Source of the DNA: Coprinopsis marcescibilis | Taxonomy: Eukaryota; Basidiomycota; Agaricomycetes; Agaricales; Psathyrellaceae | Reading direction: 5' to 3' | DNA: 64,000 nt | Assembly: GCA_004369085.1 (NCBI GenBank) | Contig: ML210258.1 | Span: 32,801 to 96,800, forward strand | In this document: in pieces, positions 20,854 through 34,661 of the stretch | Position numbering within the stretch: position 1 is the stretch's first letter | Layout: each line of letters begins with the position of its first letter | Notes under the pieces: generated by a model | Databases searched by the model: none | Told to the model about the DNA's origin: nothing | What the model saw: only the letters and a program-made list of their open reading frames with translations | Translations under genes and position numbers: made by a program

Positions 20854-23800
20854 TTATATCCCGTGTCGACGCACCGCTGCTACTTGGAAGTCCCACCCTC
20901 CGAGGACGTATTTGAGCTCAAATAATCGTTTAATCTCCCGCCAGCCATTCTCTCCACCCAGCCTAACCTTGTTCGCTTCCTCTCCTTCCACCACATAAAT
21001 AAAGTCTGCAGGCGACAGCAGTGATCGAAGCAGGCTCCCAATCAAGAATGCGATAAGCGCCACTGCCACCACCGTAGAAAGTGGGTACTGTCCTTGCCCA
21101 GTTCCGACTCTCTGCTCGACCTGCTGTTGTCCCTGCTGTTCACCTTGTTCATCCTTGGTCCCCGAGTCTGCGGCCTGTGCCTGGGCCTCTATCTGCGTCG
21201 TAGCCCCGCCCTTGTTATCGCTTTCCCCATCTTCTCCTGTCTCCTTTTCCTGTGGAGCTGTAACTTGATCTGCACTCCCCGTCTCAGTAGCCCCGCCAGC
21301 TCCAGCGGTGCTCCCAAATCCAAAGCGATATGTAGACCAAAATCCCCAAATGCCACCAGAAGTGTTTTGCGAACCAGAAGCATTGCCACTACTCCCTGAC
21401 GTGATCGATGATGGCAGGGTATTTGGCTGTTTCGTGACACGACGCCAACAATAAGCGGACGAGCGGACCAGAGAAAGAAGCAACCCAGGCCAATCACATC
21501 ACACAATCCAACATGAGCATGGGGAAAAATATAACGCAAGAGTCAGCAAAAATCATCTCAAAAGCCGAGAGACAAGAGACAGTTATTAAACTGCACGAAT
21601 GCACAGGCTACGTCCCGCTGCCTCCGTGACAGCAGAAATTCCAAAATGACCCAAAAAGGAACGGAGAAACTCACCACTCCCGGAGTATTCTCGCCCTTCC
21701 CTTCAGTCGAGCTTGAATCTGTCGGCTTCTTGTCTCCGCCTGCCCCATCAAGATTGTCTGGGGAAGAATGAGTCCCGCCAGAACTCGAGCCAGCTCCATT
21801 GTTGATCGTCGAGGCAGAGTTCGCATTTCCTGCACCTGCACCGCTTTCACTCCAAACAGCGGGATCAACGACATCATCCGCCACTGCGACGGGAAGTAAC
21901 AGGTCTTCTGGAAGTGCTTCCGTCTCATTCGGTACCCTACATGTTTTCTATCAGCAAGCCTGAAATGGGACCTCACAAACCGCTTATAAAAAACCCACCT
22001 CGACAGCACACCCATGGCAGCAATCCTATCATCAAGCAACTCCTCCCGCCCAAGACTCGTCAAAGATTCCTTCTCCCCAACAACCTGAACTGATACACCA
22101 TTCACTTTGATTTTCTTCATCGACTTCTTTTTCTTATCCTTATCATCCTTCTTCTCGTCCGCGACAACCACAACAGGTCGGATCTCAACATCCACAACAA
22201 ATCCCCTCAAGCGCGCGGGTACCTCTGTAGGTTCCTCCTCATCTCCATCGCCAACAACATCCGCTGTCTCTTGTTCTCCATCTTCTGCTTTCCAGACCTT
22301 TGCCGAGCCATCCAGGATTTCCATCCACAGTGGTTTCTTCGGGCCTTTCCGAACCTCCCCGGTCAAAGGGTCTCTCACGGAGCTAACCCAGTATTGAGCC
22401 GTAGGAAGCGTCATACGCAGCAAATGCCTCGTTGTCCCTCCTTCCGCATTGAGACTAGAAGAGTGAAGAGGTGACGAGGGCATGTTGTGGATGGCGTAGG
22501 ACATCGGGAGATAATCAAAATCTTCATCACCCGGTGTCACTGTCGTCGCACCTTGACTGTTTTGGGGCGTTGAGGCATTGCCAGAAGACGAAGAAGTTGA
22601 CGAGGAGGATTTGACGATGGAGGAGACGTTCGTAGTAGTGTCGATAGTTGTTGTAGAGATATCCTTCCGGAGTGCACCCAATTTCAAGAATGTGTCTTTG
22701 CCAGTGCTTTCCCTGCCCTTCCCTTTATCCTTCCCATCAACCTCCAAGCAAATCTCCTTGCTTTCATCCTTGACAGTAGACAACCCAACTACTGCAGCTC
22801 CAACAACTTTCTTTCTGCGCCGCCTGACCGCTCTCGTCCTGACAGACACCGTATATCCAAAAGGATACAGCCTGGTGTCAACCACCACCTCCCCAACCAC
22901 GAGGTCTTTCAATGGTTTAACCTCACCCCTCGACGTAAACGCAGACGACATCGTCCTTCCTCTCGTAGGCGGTGAAGCCGCCACCGCCCCCGAACCACCA
23001 CAATTGTCGCCAATGCCGCCAGCCCTATTACTCGTCCCAACCCCACCCTCCAACCCCGCCGGACTCGACGCATACTGCCCATGGAAAACCGGCGCATAAA
23101 TCGACACACCGCCGTCCGTTGTTGACACCGACCGCTGCCTGTAGTAGCTCCTCGGTGTGTTAAACCCAGCCGACCCAATTCCAATGGTCCCAGGCATAAC
23201 ATTCAGCGGCGTGTCATGGCTCCGTACAGATCTCAACGTCTCCGTGCTTGTACTCGGCACAAGGTCCTTGAATGTCGAAACTGAAGACGAAGACGAAGTT
23301 GACGACGAGGCAGATAGCGGCGGGGCGGTGATGGTGGCTTGAGAACCTTCCCTGCGTTCTCGCGAAATCGAGGCAGAATTCTTGGTCCGACTTCGAGGAA
23401 TACGCGGTGTAAGCGGTGCCTCAAATCCAGCTGTGTTCGGGGCTGACAATGACCCTCTCGCATCTGCACTCGAAGCAGCAGCATCATTCGACCCAGACGC
23501 ATGTTCATCCGCATCCACCCCGTTTGACGCGGGAGCTGGCATCGACACCAACACACTTGTCCTAAACACCTTGCTCTCCACTCCAAACGACTCATCCACC
23601 AACAGCCGATTCTCGTCTCCCTTCTTCAACTTCCACGAAACGGTGGCCAATCTATTCTCCCCTTTCTTTTCCGCCAAAACCAAACAAGGCGCAGGAAGTC
23701 GCGTCATGGGCAACGACGAAAGCGACTTGAAGCACGTCTCCACCGCGAGAATCGAGAGAGGCAGAGCTGCGTTGATCATAGAATTGACGGCCGCAGGTAT

Positions 23801-26800
23801 GGCACCTGCATAGTCCACCGCGACTAACCTGGTGCACCTTGTCGAGGGGATCGCATAGTTCTCTGTCGCGTATGGATCGAGCGTTTCTAAAACCCACGCA
23901 TCCAGATACATCCTCCCAATCGGCAGGTTGTACGAATTGTACTTGCCCGCGGAGAATAGAGGTGTGATGCTCTCGGGGCTGAACGACGCAGACACCACAA
24001 ACACGGCATTCTTCGACTGGTCCCCAGTATCCCCAATGCTCCTCCGCGATAGTGCTGACGAGGCTGCATGCGAAGAAGGCGGTTGCGTACGCGCCACGAC
24101 ACACGCCAGATAGAAGCCGCGATCCCTGAATGGGAAACCTCCTCTCGAAGTGAGGAATTGCGTCCTACACGAGTTTCCGTAAGACTCCAATGTCCGTGAC
24201 GAATCGAACCGGTCGTCCCATATTTTGCGACAATTCTCCTCCGAAATGACGCACGATAGCTCTTCAGCAGACACGCCCTCGATGACCTTGGACCCCTTGT
24301 GCACAGGAATGATTGGCGACGCCTCCGGAATCAGCTTCCGATGCACAGGAACACCCTTTTCGCTAATCAACGTCCACCCATCCGTCGTCGACGATGAACT
24401 AAATGATGAGGACTTATGGAAATCCTGCGTCCAAGCCAAGGCATCTAGGGCGTACTGAATCGGGAGCTTGGTCGCCGAAGGCGATGGAGAACCCCCATTG
24501 TTCGCAGGCGTCATCGCCGCAACGTACTGCTGCGTAGTCGTCGTCGCCTGATCCACCGCATACGAAATGAATCTCGACAACGGACTTGAAATCTTCGGGG
24601 CAGACGCCCACGTACTAACGCTCCCAGATCCAGCCGCCGCAACCTCCCCTTCTTCCCTCGCCTTCTCATCACTCCACTCTTCCTTCCGCTTCCTAATCAC
24701 ACCCATAACCGGAGGCTGGTCAAGGGGTACCCGTGGCGGTTTCACCCTCTTCTGTTTGCTGAGGGCCTTGAGCTCATGCTCTGGAATCTCCTCCACATCC
24801 ACATGAATCTTGGCCCCGTTCACCATCACCAGCCCCTTCTCCTTGCCCGGCGCACGTCGGATGAGCACCAGCAGTCTCTCGTCATCCACGAATACACAGT
24901 CGTGCGTGAGCGTCAACCACAGGCCCCCTCCATCGCTCGAAAGTCGATGCCTCCGGAGACAAGACATGGTCTGTGGAGGGGGGTCGACTACAATGTCCAG
25001 CGACGATGCCCATGTATCGACATCACACCGGATCTCACACTCGATGCTCGGGGAGTTGGAGTCGAGCAGGGTGCCGTCAGAAGTCGGCGATGAGGATGCC
25101 TGCCGCCGCGAGGCAGAAGCCTCGTACTCGATTTTGAAGCTCCCCTTTTCGTGATCGTAGCGTGTCTCGTTAGCTTTGGCCCCCGTAAGCCTTGTCACAA
25201 TAGGTGGACCTCCACACTTGATTGCGAATTCACCGATACCGGCCAATTGGTTGATCATCTGTGTTGGAATGGACGTCTTGTTTGTCCATCCTTTAGGGTC
25301 GGATTGCTCGAGGAGAGTGAGGGATGTTGTGGTCGGTGATAGGGCCTCGATGGACCAGCCTTGTAGGTCCACCTGTGTTCTGATAGTGTTGGGGTCGACA
25401 GGAGGGATGTTGCCGAATAGATGTGGGTCGTCCGCCGAGAATGAGAATACGTGAATGACGTTTGGTGACTTGTACACCGTCTTCAGTACAACCAAGTCGC
25501 GTCCACTAAAAGAATTATCAGCATAGGAGTTGATGTGTTTTGTAAAACCAGCGTACTGCACAGGCCAAGCAGGTCTAGATTTGTAGTACCACAGCTCACT
25601 AAGTTCGTTGACATCCTCCAACAAAACGGCGTCTTCGTGCTGCTTGTCCCAATACACTCTGGCTCCGGGTGATACGACTGTTCCATACAGATCCCAAAGA
25701 CCCACTCCGACAAACGTGGCCTCTGCGCGGTAGACCACCAACGTTGGATCGATTGAGTCAAGCTGGGTAATAGAAACACCACGACCTTCCGTTGCTGAAC
25801 AGTTCATCAGCACATTGCGCCAAAGGAGAAAAAGTGCAGCCTACTTCGCCTCCACTTTGCCTCCGGCTCTTGCAGTAGTGATGAAAAGTAGATGTAGTTC
25901 CGCCGTACCCTCGATAGGATTGATTTATCCGCAACTGGTGTTCGCTCTGTATTGCTCCTAGTGAGAGCAGGAGCGGAACTCGACGCAGTCGATATTGAAC
26001 TTCCAACTGTGCCCATTGACGAGGCAGTCTGGATACTGAGATCCGCAGCACTGGCAATGTCTTGAAGAATGTGCTGGGGTATGGCATACGATGACGGATC
26101 CCTTTGTTCCGTGTCATAGATCTTCTTGGGAAGCCCGTTCAGCCTCAGCCCACGTGTCCCTCCAGAAGCTTCAATCACAACCTTGACCTTGAGCACCGAA
26201 TGGTCGTCCAATAGCGAAGAGTGTGTGAGCCGCAGTAAGATTTGGTCGGGCAGGGCAATTGCAGATGGGTTGGAATTAGTCTTGATAGCGTGTGCGGACC
26301 AGGGCAGTTTTTCAACTTCTTCCGACGATGCTTTAAGCGTTATCTGCACCTCCCAGCCCTCCAGAGACGGCAGAACGCACTCTATCGAGCGAGTGAGTCG
26401 ACGTTGCTCTCTGACAGCCTCCACTTCCTGTTCAGTTGGCGACATATGCCCCTCCTCGTCTGGGATAATTGCATAGTCGATTGTTAAGGCCTCGCGGTCT
26501 GCCTGGAACCGCACTCGCTCAATAGAGACACCGTTGCCGTAACCGACCAACTTGGGGACACGTCCACCTCTCTTCATGACTGTCTTGAATAAGCTGAGTA
26601 CCATTGTCGATAGCTGTTGTGCTAGGGTCGATGTGGATGATCCAAACCCCCACATGGCCTTGAGATCGTGCTGCCAGAAACAAGTGATGCGAATCTTCTG
26701 TTGTGCTTGGTGGTGCTGTATGCACCAGGCAAATACTGAAAGACTATTAATATATATACTGACGGGGTTAATTTGACATACGTTGTACATGGGATCTGAC

Positions 26801-27452
26801 GAAGGGCGGTGACGGCCGCAGATATGCAGGCTCGTCTGGAGAGCGGGGCAGCGAAGTGGATATGTCAACCACTGTCCCGGGGTCACTGAATGAACGTGCA
26901 ATTGTGACAGCGTCTCGTGGACTGGTCCTCATTAGTTCCATTCAAATAGTACTTTGAAAATACACACTTTGCTGGCCACCCTAGAGAAAAGTTGATCTTG
27001 GATATTCGGGTTGAGCGGTCGAATAGCTCGAGTATATGTGCATCCTCCACTGCTGGGTCCCACTCCTGCCTAAGCTCCGGTGTGGTAAGGATGGCTTTCC
27101 AGGGATCCAAATTCACTTGCTCGTCCTGTGTCGGGACCTCAAGCACTAGTCGATATACATCTTCGCTCCCCTTGGTCGAGTTACGGTGAACGATGACGTC
27201 TGCAACCTCTGGCACCGCAGCCACCCTTGGCTTCCCCTTTTTCGAAGCTGAATTATCCGCCAAGGTCGATACCCGCTTCCATTCACTACTTGACGACGTT
27301 AAGAACTGTCGAAAATACGCCTCTGCCTCGTTCAGCGACGAGTACCATGTTTGCCTTAGCCTAGGCGGCGAAACGGTTGGGGTAGTGGTCCAATGACGAT
27401 CAATGACCACAGCAGCGACTCTGGGAGTAACTAACGACGTACTTTGAGCCAT
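20854..27452 (-). CDS. giant START-domain (StAR-related lipid-transfer) protein with C-terminal membrane segment
   Basis: Minus-strand exons 26968-27452, 26782-26921, 25845-26735, 21999-25794, 21675-21936 and 20854-21426 join in frame to 2048 residues. START-like segments are seen at about residues 30-270 (WKAILTTPELRQEWDPAVED, ISKINFSLGWPA), 510-740 (VGVGLWDLYGTVVSPGARVY) and 965-1200 (DGWTLISEKGVPVHRKLIPE, ending ETCFKSL). Between and after them are Ser-rich disordered stretches. Near the C terminus, about 1973-1993, is a membrane helix (STVVAVALIAFLIGSLLRSL), followed by 53 residues. Tethered lipid transfer at a membrane contact site is the natural inference. The final 248-base intron is unusually long, so the last exon's assignment is less certain. 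An in-frame ATG at 27479 is an alternative start. Divergent from pyridoxal kinase. Confidence 0.8.
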
Positions 27453-27666
27453 CTGACATTTCTGAAATTGTAAAACCAAACCCTGATAGTAAAATTAGCC
27501 TCTTGGTAGATGGACGATGGGGACAGCGGTGAACACGTCGCGTCCAACGTGCAAACAAGGATCTCACCACAGTCCCGATCTGGAAATAGCTCCGATCGGA
27601 CCTTTATTGAGGGCCCGAGTCACTCGAGTCGTTTGCAAATTCTTCCTTATCCCTCTACACCAACGA
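27453..27666. promoter_or_regulatory. shared divergent promoter, 214 bp
   Basis: Only 214 bases separate the start codons of the START gene (-) and pyridoxal kinase (+), so their promoters must overlap. No TATA box is evident. Confidence 0.5.
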
Positions 27667-29060
27667 ATGCAGGCGGATAGGATCCTCAGCATCCAGTCCC
27701 ACGTCGTCTTTGGTTATGTCGGCGGCAAAGCTGCTGTATTTCCTCTGCAGTGCATGGGATACGACGTCGATGTATGTACCTAATTAATTTACAACGACTG
27801 ACCATGATTTTCTGAGCTGCAGGTGTTTGTTATCACAAGGTAGTCAATACCGTGAACTTTTCCAACCACTCGGGTCTGTGCGAGTCCCATTCTTTTGGCA
27901 ACCACTTACTGATGTCCCGCAGGATATGGACGTTCTGGAGGGTCCAAGGCCACTGCTGCTGAGCTTAAATCGATATTCGAGAGCATGGAGCAGAACGAGT
28001 TGTTGCTGCCATCCCGGTTGCTTACGGGTGCGTCTGGATTACAGCTAGGGATAAGATATATGACAGACGTGACTTAATTGGTACAAGGTTATATTCCCGG
28101 AGCCGAAGCCCTATCTGCAGTCCAGGCGTTGGCGCAGAAACTCAAGAACTCCAAGCCCAGTTTGCTCTATCTATTGGATCGTAGGCTCAGTTCATCACTA
28201 AACCCAGGCCAAATGTTAACCCTACAACCTAGCTGTAATGGGTGACGCAGGCAGACTATACGTCGCTCCCGATGTGATACCCGTATATCGCGAGATGCTC
28301 CCCTTGGCCTCGATAATCACCCCTAACTGGTTCGAAGTCGAGTACGGCAATCCGTTATCCGAACTACCCAAGCCCTGATTTGTTTCCCGCCAGACTTCTT
28401 ACAGATATCAAGCTCAGGGATATCCAATCCCTCCAGAGAGCTCTTATATGCCTTCACAAACGCTACCGCGTCCCCGACGTGGTTATTAGTTCCATACCAC
28501 TTACACCCTGGCTCCGGGATGCTCTTCCTAAGCGTATACAACCTCCATCGGACAACGACCACCTTCTTTGCCTCAGTTCCTCGTTATCCGGCACCGAATC
28601 GAACTTAACACAGGCAACCCCATCCATCGTCCACGCCCAATGTGTACATTTAATCCCCGGGTACTTCTCAGGAGTCGGAGACCTCTTCGCAGCCCTCCTC
28701 CTTGGTCACTTCCATCCTAACAGACCAACACCATCAGAGGACTCGACACCCTTATCTGTGGCGGTTTCTGCAGCTTTAGTGAAGACCCACTCATTGCTAC
28801 AGTTCACTCATGAGCAGTCCTTGCAGCTACCCTCGGAAGAGCGCCAACCTTCCGACGACGAGCTTGACAGTGCAAACCCGCTGCGCAAGACGCGTAGAAT
28901 GCGAGGCAGAGAACTCGCTCTTATTCAAGGCCAAGATATTATCAGAGGCAAGGACTTAGATAATACTAGCCCTCTCAAGCCATGGGACGACTTTTGGAAG
29001 TCGTATATACCCAATTCTGTGGATAAATCTCCTTACGTAGATTTAGATGCTCTGATCTAA
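27667..29060 (+). CDS. pyridoxal kinase
   Basis: Phosphorylates pyridoxal, pyridoxine and pyridoxamine with ATP in the vitamin B6 salvage pathway, cytosolic. Six exons, 27667-27771, 27840-27873, 27923-28027, 28088-28180, 28233-28341 and 28394-29060, encode 370 residues. Signatures: [20 protein letters not shown] at the N terminus, the substrate-loop [44 protein letters not shown], and the catalytic [18 protein letters not shown], whose Asp is the general base of the ribokinase-like fold. [12 protein letters not shown] near the end matches the usual C-terminal helix, after which about 35 extra residues follow. The start was chosen at the conserved N-terminal motif; the upstream in-frame ATG at 27517 adds nothing conserved. 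Confidence 0.95.
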
Positions 29061-29153
29061 AGTGGACTTGTGTGTGAGGTATTTGTCCATTGATGACACT
29101 TGTGTAGTAGAAAGAGAGGGATATCGTATGCAACTCGTTTATTAATGACTTCG

Positions 29154-30783
29154 TTAATCTCCCCTACCGAGCTTATCCAAGGCAGCAACTCCCTTTTCGA
29201 ACCACTCCTCCCGTGATATCCAGAAATCTTCCCGGTTCTTCATGATATCCGCCAGGACTGCACCGCCGAGGAAGACCATGTGCTTACGACGAGGAGGATC
29301 TTCGATCTTGATCTTGAATTTCTGTAATCGGGGGTTAGCTAATTGCATACGCAAGATGAAAATGAAATCAAGGAGCACGAACGTTCAAGCGTGTAGGATC
29401 CCCATTCAGCACCCGCGTCAAATACAATTGCTTCATTTCCTTCTCAAGTCGACTTGGAAGACCGGGATACATGCTGGACCCGCCGGAAAGCACGACATGC
29501 TTGTATAGGTCTGTCCGGACGTCCACTGGTGCTGATTGGATGGCGTTGAAGAGCATTTCTATATCAAACGGAAGTCAGGGTGAAAGGAAACGTGCATATG
29601 GTGAAAGAGGCGCGCACCTGCTACACCAGGCTGTTCGATATCAACCAAATGTGGTTGGAACATGCATTCAGGTGCTTCAAACCTTTCAGGGCCAACTTTG
29701 ATCACTCTTCCATCTGGGAGCTGCGACGAATCAGCCCCTGAAAACTGAAGCGTGCAAAGTCACTAACCGTGTAGCTCTCGACGAGGCAAGTTGTCTCCTC
29801 CGCTAGCCTCGTATCCTGATCAAGATCGTAACTGCAAAACAACGTCAAATCCGTATGTGCCTCCAGAGACCGAACCAACCGTACCTGACATAGCACATCT
29901 TCTCTTTGATCTGCCTCACAGTTTCGAAGTCGGCGGTACGGTTGAAGGCGTATCCACGCATGAGGAGAAGTTTGATCAGATATCGAGTGACGTCGCGGCC
30001 TGCAATGTCCAGTCGTCTCGTCAGATGCGGCATTGCATATCCTTCGTACACCGGCACGATATGTGTAACTCCGTCTCCAGAATCGACAACAACACCCGTT
30101 GTCAACCCTATAGTGTATAAAATTCAAGATCAGAACAACTCTTGAGTAGATTCAATCAGGCACACTCACCCTGCGCGTAAAGCGTCAATACCGCCTGAAT
30201 CGCCACATATACCCCTTGGAATCCATACTCCTCGAACATCACCTGGCACATCTTCTGCCTATTGACCTTGGGGTTCATCGGCGGTTCCGTCAGTAGCACC
30301 TTGCGGCCTCGTGGGTCCACGCGCAGCTTCTCGTCAAAGGTAAAGTCCCACAAGAGCTTCATGTCCTCCCAATTCTTCACGATACCGTGTTCCATGGGGT
30401 GCGAGACTTGTAGAAAGTTACGGTTCACTTCTGCTTCGTCGCCGATCATTACATCCTTGATGACGCCAGTACCAACTCGTTCTTCTGCACGAAGTATGGG
30501 GCGGCCAAGGATGGAGGGGAAGACTGTGGTTCATCGTCCATCGTTACAAGTAATCAGAGAGGAAGGTAGGCAACTGATGGGTCAGTAAGAGTGAGAATTA
30601 GATACTAGTAGAAGACGCACCGTGCTCAGGGAAGTTGGACCCCGCATAGCCCACTTTCACAAACTAATTGAATTCGAATGGAATAGTCAGTGTCAGTCTT
30701 CTGGAAAGCTTAATCTCGCCACGATTTGTCGGGATACGCACACCTGTACCGTTATCGACAACCAAGGGTACGTCTGAATCCAT
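29154..30783 (-). CDS. ARP2: actin-related protein 2 (ARP2/3 complex)
   Basis: Core subunit of the ARP2/3 complex, which nucleates branched actin at cortical patches and endocytic sites. Eight minus-strand exons, 30742-30783, 30621-30663, 30170-30523, 29885-30107, 29768-29831, 29618-29720, 29383-29558 and 29154-29321, give 390 residues, the family's normal length. Recognisable ARP2 sequence includes [88 protein letters not shown] and [20 protein letters not shown]. The nucleotide-binding phosphate loops (DNGTG, DSGDG) are intact. It converges on pyridoxal kinase with only 93 bases between the stop codons. Confidence 0.97.
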
Positions 30784-31976
30784 CATAAGTTGCTGAGTAT
30801 ATGTGTGGTTGGGTATTAACGCGGCTTATGGGACCAGCCTGAAATGGGTGCTGGGTGCGAGGGTGTTTCGATGGGACGCGGCGGCTGCGCCGTGGCCCGT
30901 GCGCCGCGTAGATCAGGATCAGGGGCAGGTCGACGGCTTTGGAAACAAGCAAGGACAAGCATAGGCGATCTTCGTTTTCTTCACTTTCCCTCGGCTTCAT
31001 AATATACTCCTCCTGGTCATTTACAAAAGAAGTCCGAAGAAAGGCGCGAAGAAGTCGAAAGAACATCACTTGCTCAGCCGCTTCTCGCTCTCTGCGGTAT
31101 TGTGTCGGAAGGTTATGATTGCTCTTCTTAGCCTTTGAAACGCATATACTTCTTCTCTTGCTTAGGCTGAACCTTTAAAGCATAGGGTGGATTGAGAATT
31201 TTGTCGAATGCTCGAATCAGAAACAACGCCCCATTACTATTCTAATATTCCGCATTGCTGTCGATAGCGGGGCTCCTCTTCGAGCATGAATGCTTAGCGC
31301 TTGACCCTTTAACAGCCGTTAACACTGGATTTTCAAGTCCGACTTTACATATTCGGTGTTGTCTACTTTCGTATACTATACCTGCCCAACGGCTTACGGA
31401 TCCCGTACCTCCGAGTCCGTTCTTTGCTATTCCTTGCATCTTCCTTCCCGTTCAATGCAATCATGTCACCGTCTCGACGGACCTAGACGGTGCGTACCAC
31501 CTCTGTCGCGAACTGGTGCAGTTCTTGACGTCTCAGTAAGAATCGGTTGGGATAGTAATAATCTCAACTCAATGTTCGTAAGTGGGACTTAACCTGTAAG
31601 CGCCACCCACAGCTCCCACCAGCCAATCTCAATTATTCGGACACCAACGCACCTAAATCCATTTGAAAATGGTCTTCGAAAACACGGATCATTCAAGGGC
31701 GTTCCGAGAAGCGTTCTCGACAAGCATGCATAGCGTCCGGTATTCATGCTTAACGGGTCTCGAGTCTCAAGTCTCGTCAATGTCGGTGTCATGAATGAAA
31801 ACGGTATGTATCCTATTCCCGTCATCCGGCTCTGTGGTTGGTTAAACAAAAAATTTGAACCTAAACGTGACTGGCGCCGTAGCGCGTCGTTGCTTCTTTT
31901 CTCGTCGTCCCGTTTATCTTTCCGTTCATTCTTTTCCTCTTTCCCCGTCATGTATCTCCTTCATCCTCGAGGTGAT
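30784..31976. other. divergent intergenic region, 1.19 kb
   Basis: Between the starts of ARP2 (-) and the 7TM gene (+). Holds both promoters. The short ORFs in it have no domains, and no repeat or RNA gene was recognised. Confidence 0.4.
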
Positions 31977-33256
31977 ATGCCACTCTCTGATTCGATACTG
32001 AACTTCCAACGTGAGTCTCCCATCGTTTCTGGGTGTGACGTGCTGATGGGGGACACGCACAGTTACATCGTCAATATGCTCCACAGCTGCCATCCTTTCG
32101 ACCGCATATCGGTTATACGTCCGAAGATCGAAGCTATGGATAGACGACGTGAGATCCTTACGAGTGTCTCCGTCTGTACCGAGTTAATCTAGCTCTGCTC
32201 TGGACATATAGGCCTGCGCGTTTTGCTCTATGCTGGCCCTGTGTGCTCAGATTTGCGCTGTATTCACGCCCCTTAGTACGCAACTCTCGACCCGGGTTTA
32301 GGCTCTTGAATAACCGATTTGTCGATCTACTAGCCGCTTCAACTGGTGTCGCTCGTTACTATGTTATGATCACGGCGTTTTACGTCATTGTCTGGTAAGC
32401 CACGACGCGTCTTTCGTCCCATGGTTCTTCCTGCCGACCTTTCTTTATAGGTTCTCCAGACTCTCCATTCTATTCTCGTTAATCCGAATTGATCCAAGCA
32501 AACTGCGACGAAAGATCTTATTGAACGCCGCGGTTCTCTTCCTCCTTGTGTGCGCCTTCTTGATTGCACAACTGTTCTGGACTTGTCAGTCGCAAGAATC
32601 GTGGAGAAGTGCAAGCATGCCACAATGCAGCCTAACGCGTCAAGTGGCCATCACCCAACTTGTTTGTGAGTTCCATCTCATACGTGACGTGGGTACGAAA
32701 ATAACTGATGGTTGCAAAGTCAACACATTCGCAGATCTGTCGCTTCTAGTAATACCCTTCCAGTTGCTGGTAGTTCTCCAAGACCGATGGTTAAAATCGC
32801 GCTTGATGATTATCTTCTCAACATGCACAATTGCAACGATGGTATCTATGGTGCACGCCATATTCATCTTAACCTTGCATGGCCCCGAGATTGTAATCGT
32901 CGCACTTGTGGAGGTTCGTCCAGCTTAATAACTCATACAAACGTGAACTGAGCTGGATTTCACAACTGCAGAGCACTGTGTCGATCATCGTATGCAATGT
33001 CCCAGTAATTGCGACAGCGGTGCTGCACCTCGGCGGCCGTTCGACACCTAGACCGGCAAGTAACAACTCAAACACCCCGCTCAACACTGTGCAGTTTCTC
33101 TCTTATACGCCATCATACATTCCATCCATCGCCAATCCCGCGACTCCGCCAATGGCACATTACGACCCGAGGGTAAGGACCATCTCTACCCGACCGAGCA
33201 GTATGCTTTTGAAGCCAGAGGAACCACACTTGCGTCCGAGTTTGTCAGGTCGGTGA
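31977..33256 (+). CDS. seven-transmembrane, rhodopsin-like fungal membrane protein
   Basis: Best model: 31977-32010, 32063-32148, 32212-32240, 32302-32394, 32451-32665, 32720-32913 and 32972-33256, 311 residues, all phases consistent. Hydrophobic helices are visible near residues 12-30, 42-50, 62-80, 100-120, 150-170, 185-205 and 215-232. The order resembles the fungal rhodopsin-domain/PTH11-like 7TM family expanded in Agaricomycetes: GVARYYVMITAFYVIVWFSR, then LSILFSLIRI, LLVCAFLIAQLFWTCQSQ, FADLSLLVIPFQLLVVLQDR. A Pro/Ser-rich cytosolic tail follows. The second helix is short in this model because intron 3 (32241-32301) is the least certain join. An upstream in-frame ATG at 31950 adds nine residues. 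Ligand and signalling partner unknown. Confidence 0.72.
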
Positions 33257-34661
33257 GAGACTGGGGAAACAAGAAACGTCATATGTAAATTATTGCTATC
33301 TTTGCTTTGCTTGAAGTTTTGCATATGTAGATTCAAGAGTATGTATTAGTATCTCCCACCGACATTCACGTTTCTTTAACGATCATCGTCAAACGTGTAT
33401 AGCAGACACCTTGTAGAGTAGGGCACCATCGTGTACCTGACATGCGTATCAAAATCCCGTGTATCATCAGCATAAAGGCATGCGTTCCAAAGATGACAAT
33501 AGCTGCATTATGCACTTGCGATCATCATGAGTTGCATTTTCTGTACATGCTTAGGTTGTGATACTCGCATGAACGCAAGGACCTTAACCTTAGCGTGGAC
33601 AAGCAGTTAAAACATCAATCGTATACGAAGCTCTAGAGACCGTTTGCTGTCCCCATGGCTGTTATCGCCGGACACATATTTGGAGGCCAGGTCACGGGGG
33701 TCCCGGGCCAAGGAGCTGATGGGCGCTTAAACTCAGCAGCGGACCCACACCTTGCTCACACCCACGGATTGCTTATCTTGGCACCAAGATTGGATTTATG
33801 GCTCTACCGGGGTCCAGGAACGTATCAGCAGATTATCGGGCTGAACTTCGAAACATGATTAAGAACGGTTAACTGGAGGACCCTCAACGTACGACAGTTC
33901 ACAAACCATACACAATCGCTCCATTTCAGCGCAAAGAATTTGGAAGCTGATCTTTTGCGCGACCTTAATCCGCGCCCAGGTCAATTCTCAGAAAACAGCT
34001 CCAGTATCATTCGCATTGGCGGCCCTAGATCAATTGTTCTTTTCTACTTCTCCCTTGAATATTTGAATGGGTACGTAATGGAAGCTTTTCAGATTCTTGA
34101 ATTTGTGATGGCTTGCAACACCGGATGCGGCGAACATCCCCTGTCGTCGTCTTCGGCCAAGATGATCAGCGAACAGCAGTAACCGAGGTTTATCCAATAG
34201 GTGACATATACGTTATCACAACAACTTCTCGTTTGTGCGCGTCGTGACAATCTTATACTCGGTTGAGACTTGTATCACCTTCGTTGGCTCAACTGTGCTG
34301 TAAATATGGCAACTCATGGCTTCTAAACTGTACCAATACAAATTCTTCGGGGTTTACGGTGTCCTGTGGTTGTGGGTTGTGTGTCTCGGTGACAGATTTG
34401 CCCGGTATCGGTTAAAATAAATCAAGACCCAGCCAAACCATCATCTCATCGACAGTTGGAGCGCTCAAAAGGCTATTCGAAGAAGCATCAAGTAAATCGC
34501 TTGGAGGGCAGCCCCGCCCAACTCACATGGATTGAGTACTTCTATGTTGCGCCCCCAACAAACATTTGCATATCTGTAACTCTTAATCAAATCACTTGGA
34601 AACATTATGGCTTCACGGCGAATATTAAAGGATGCAGCAGCCGCTCCACTTTCCAGAAAAT
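33257..34661. other. intergenic, 1.4 kb
   Basis: No gene or RNA supported. Two plus-strand ORFs (33655-33858, 33940-34182) have no recognisable domain. Confidence 0.4.

Noticed and set aside
22578..23099. Plus-strand ORF of 173 codons
   Set aside because: Antisense to the Ser/Thr-rich part of the START protein; low-complexity mirror reading with no domain.
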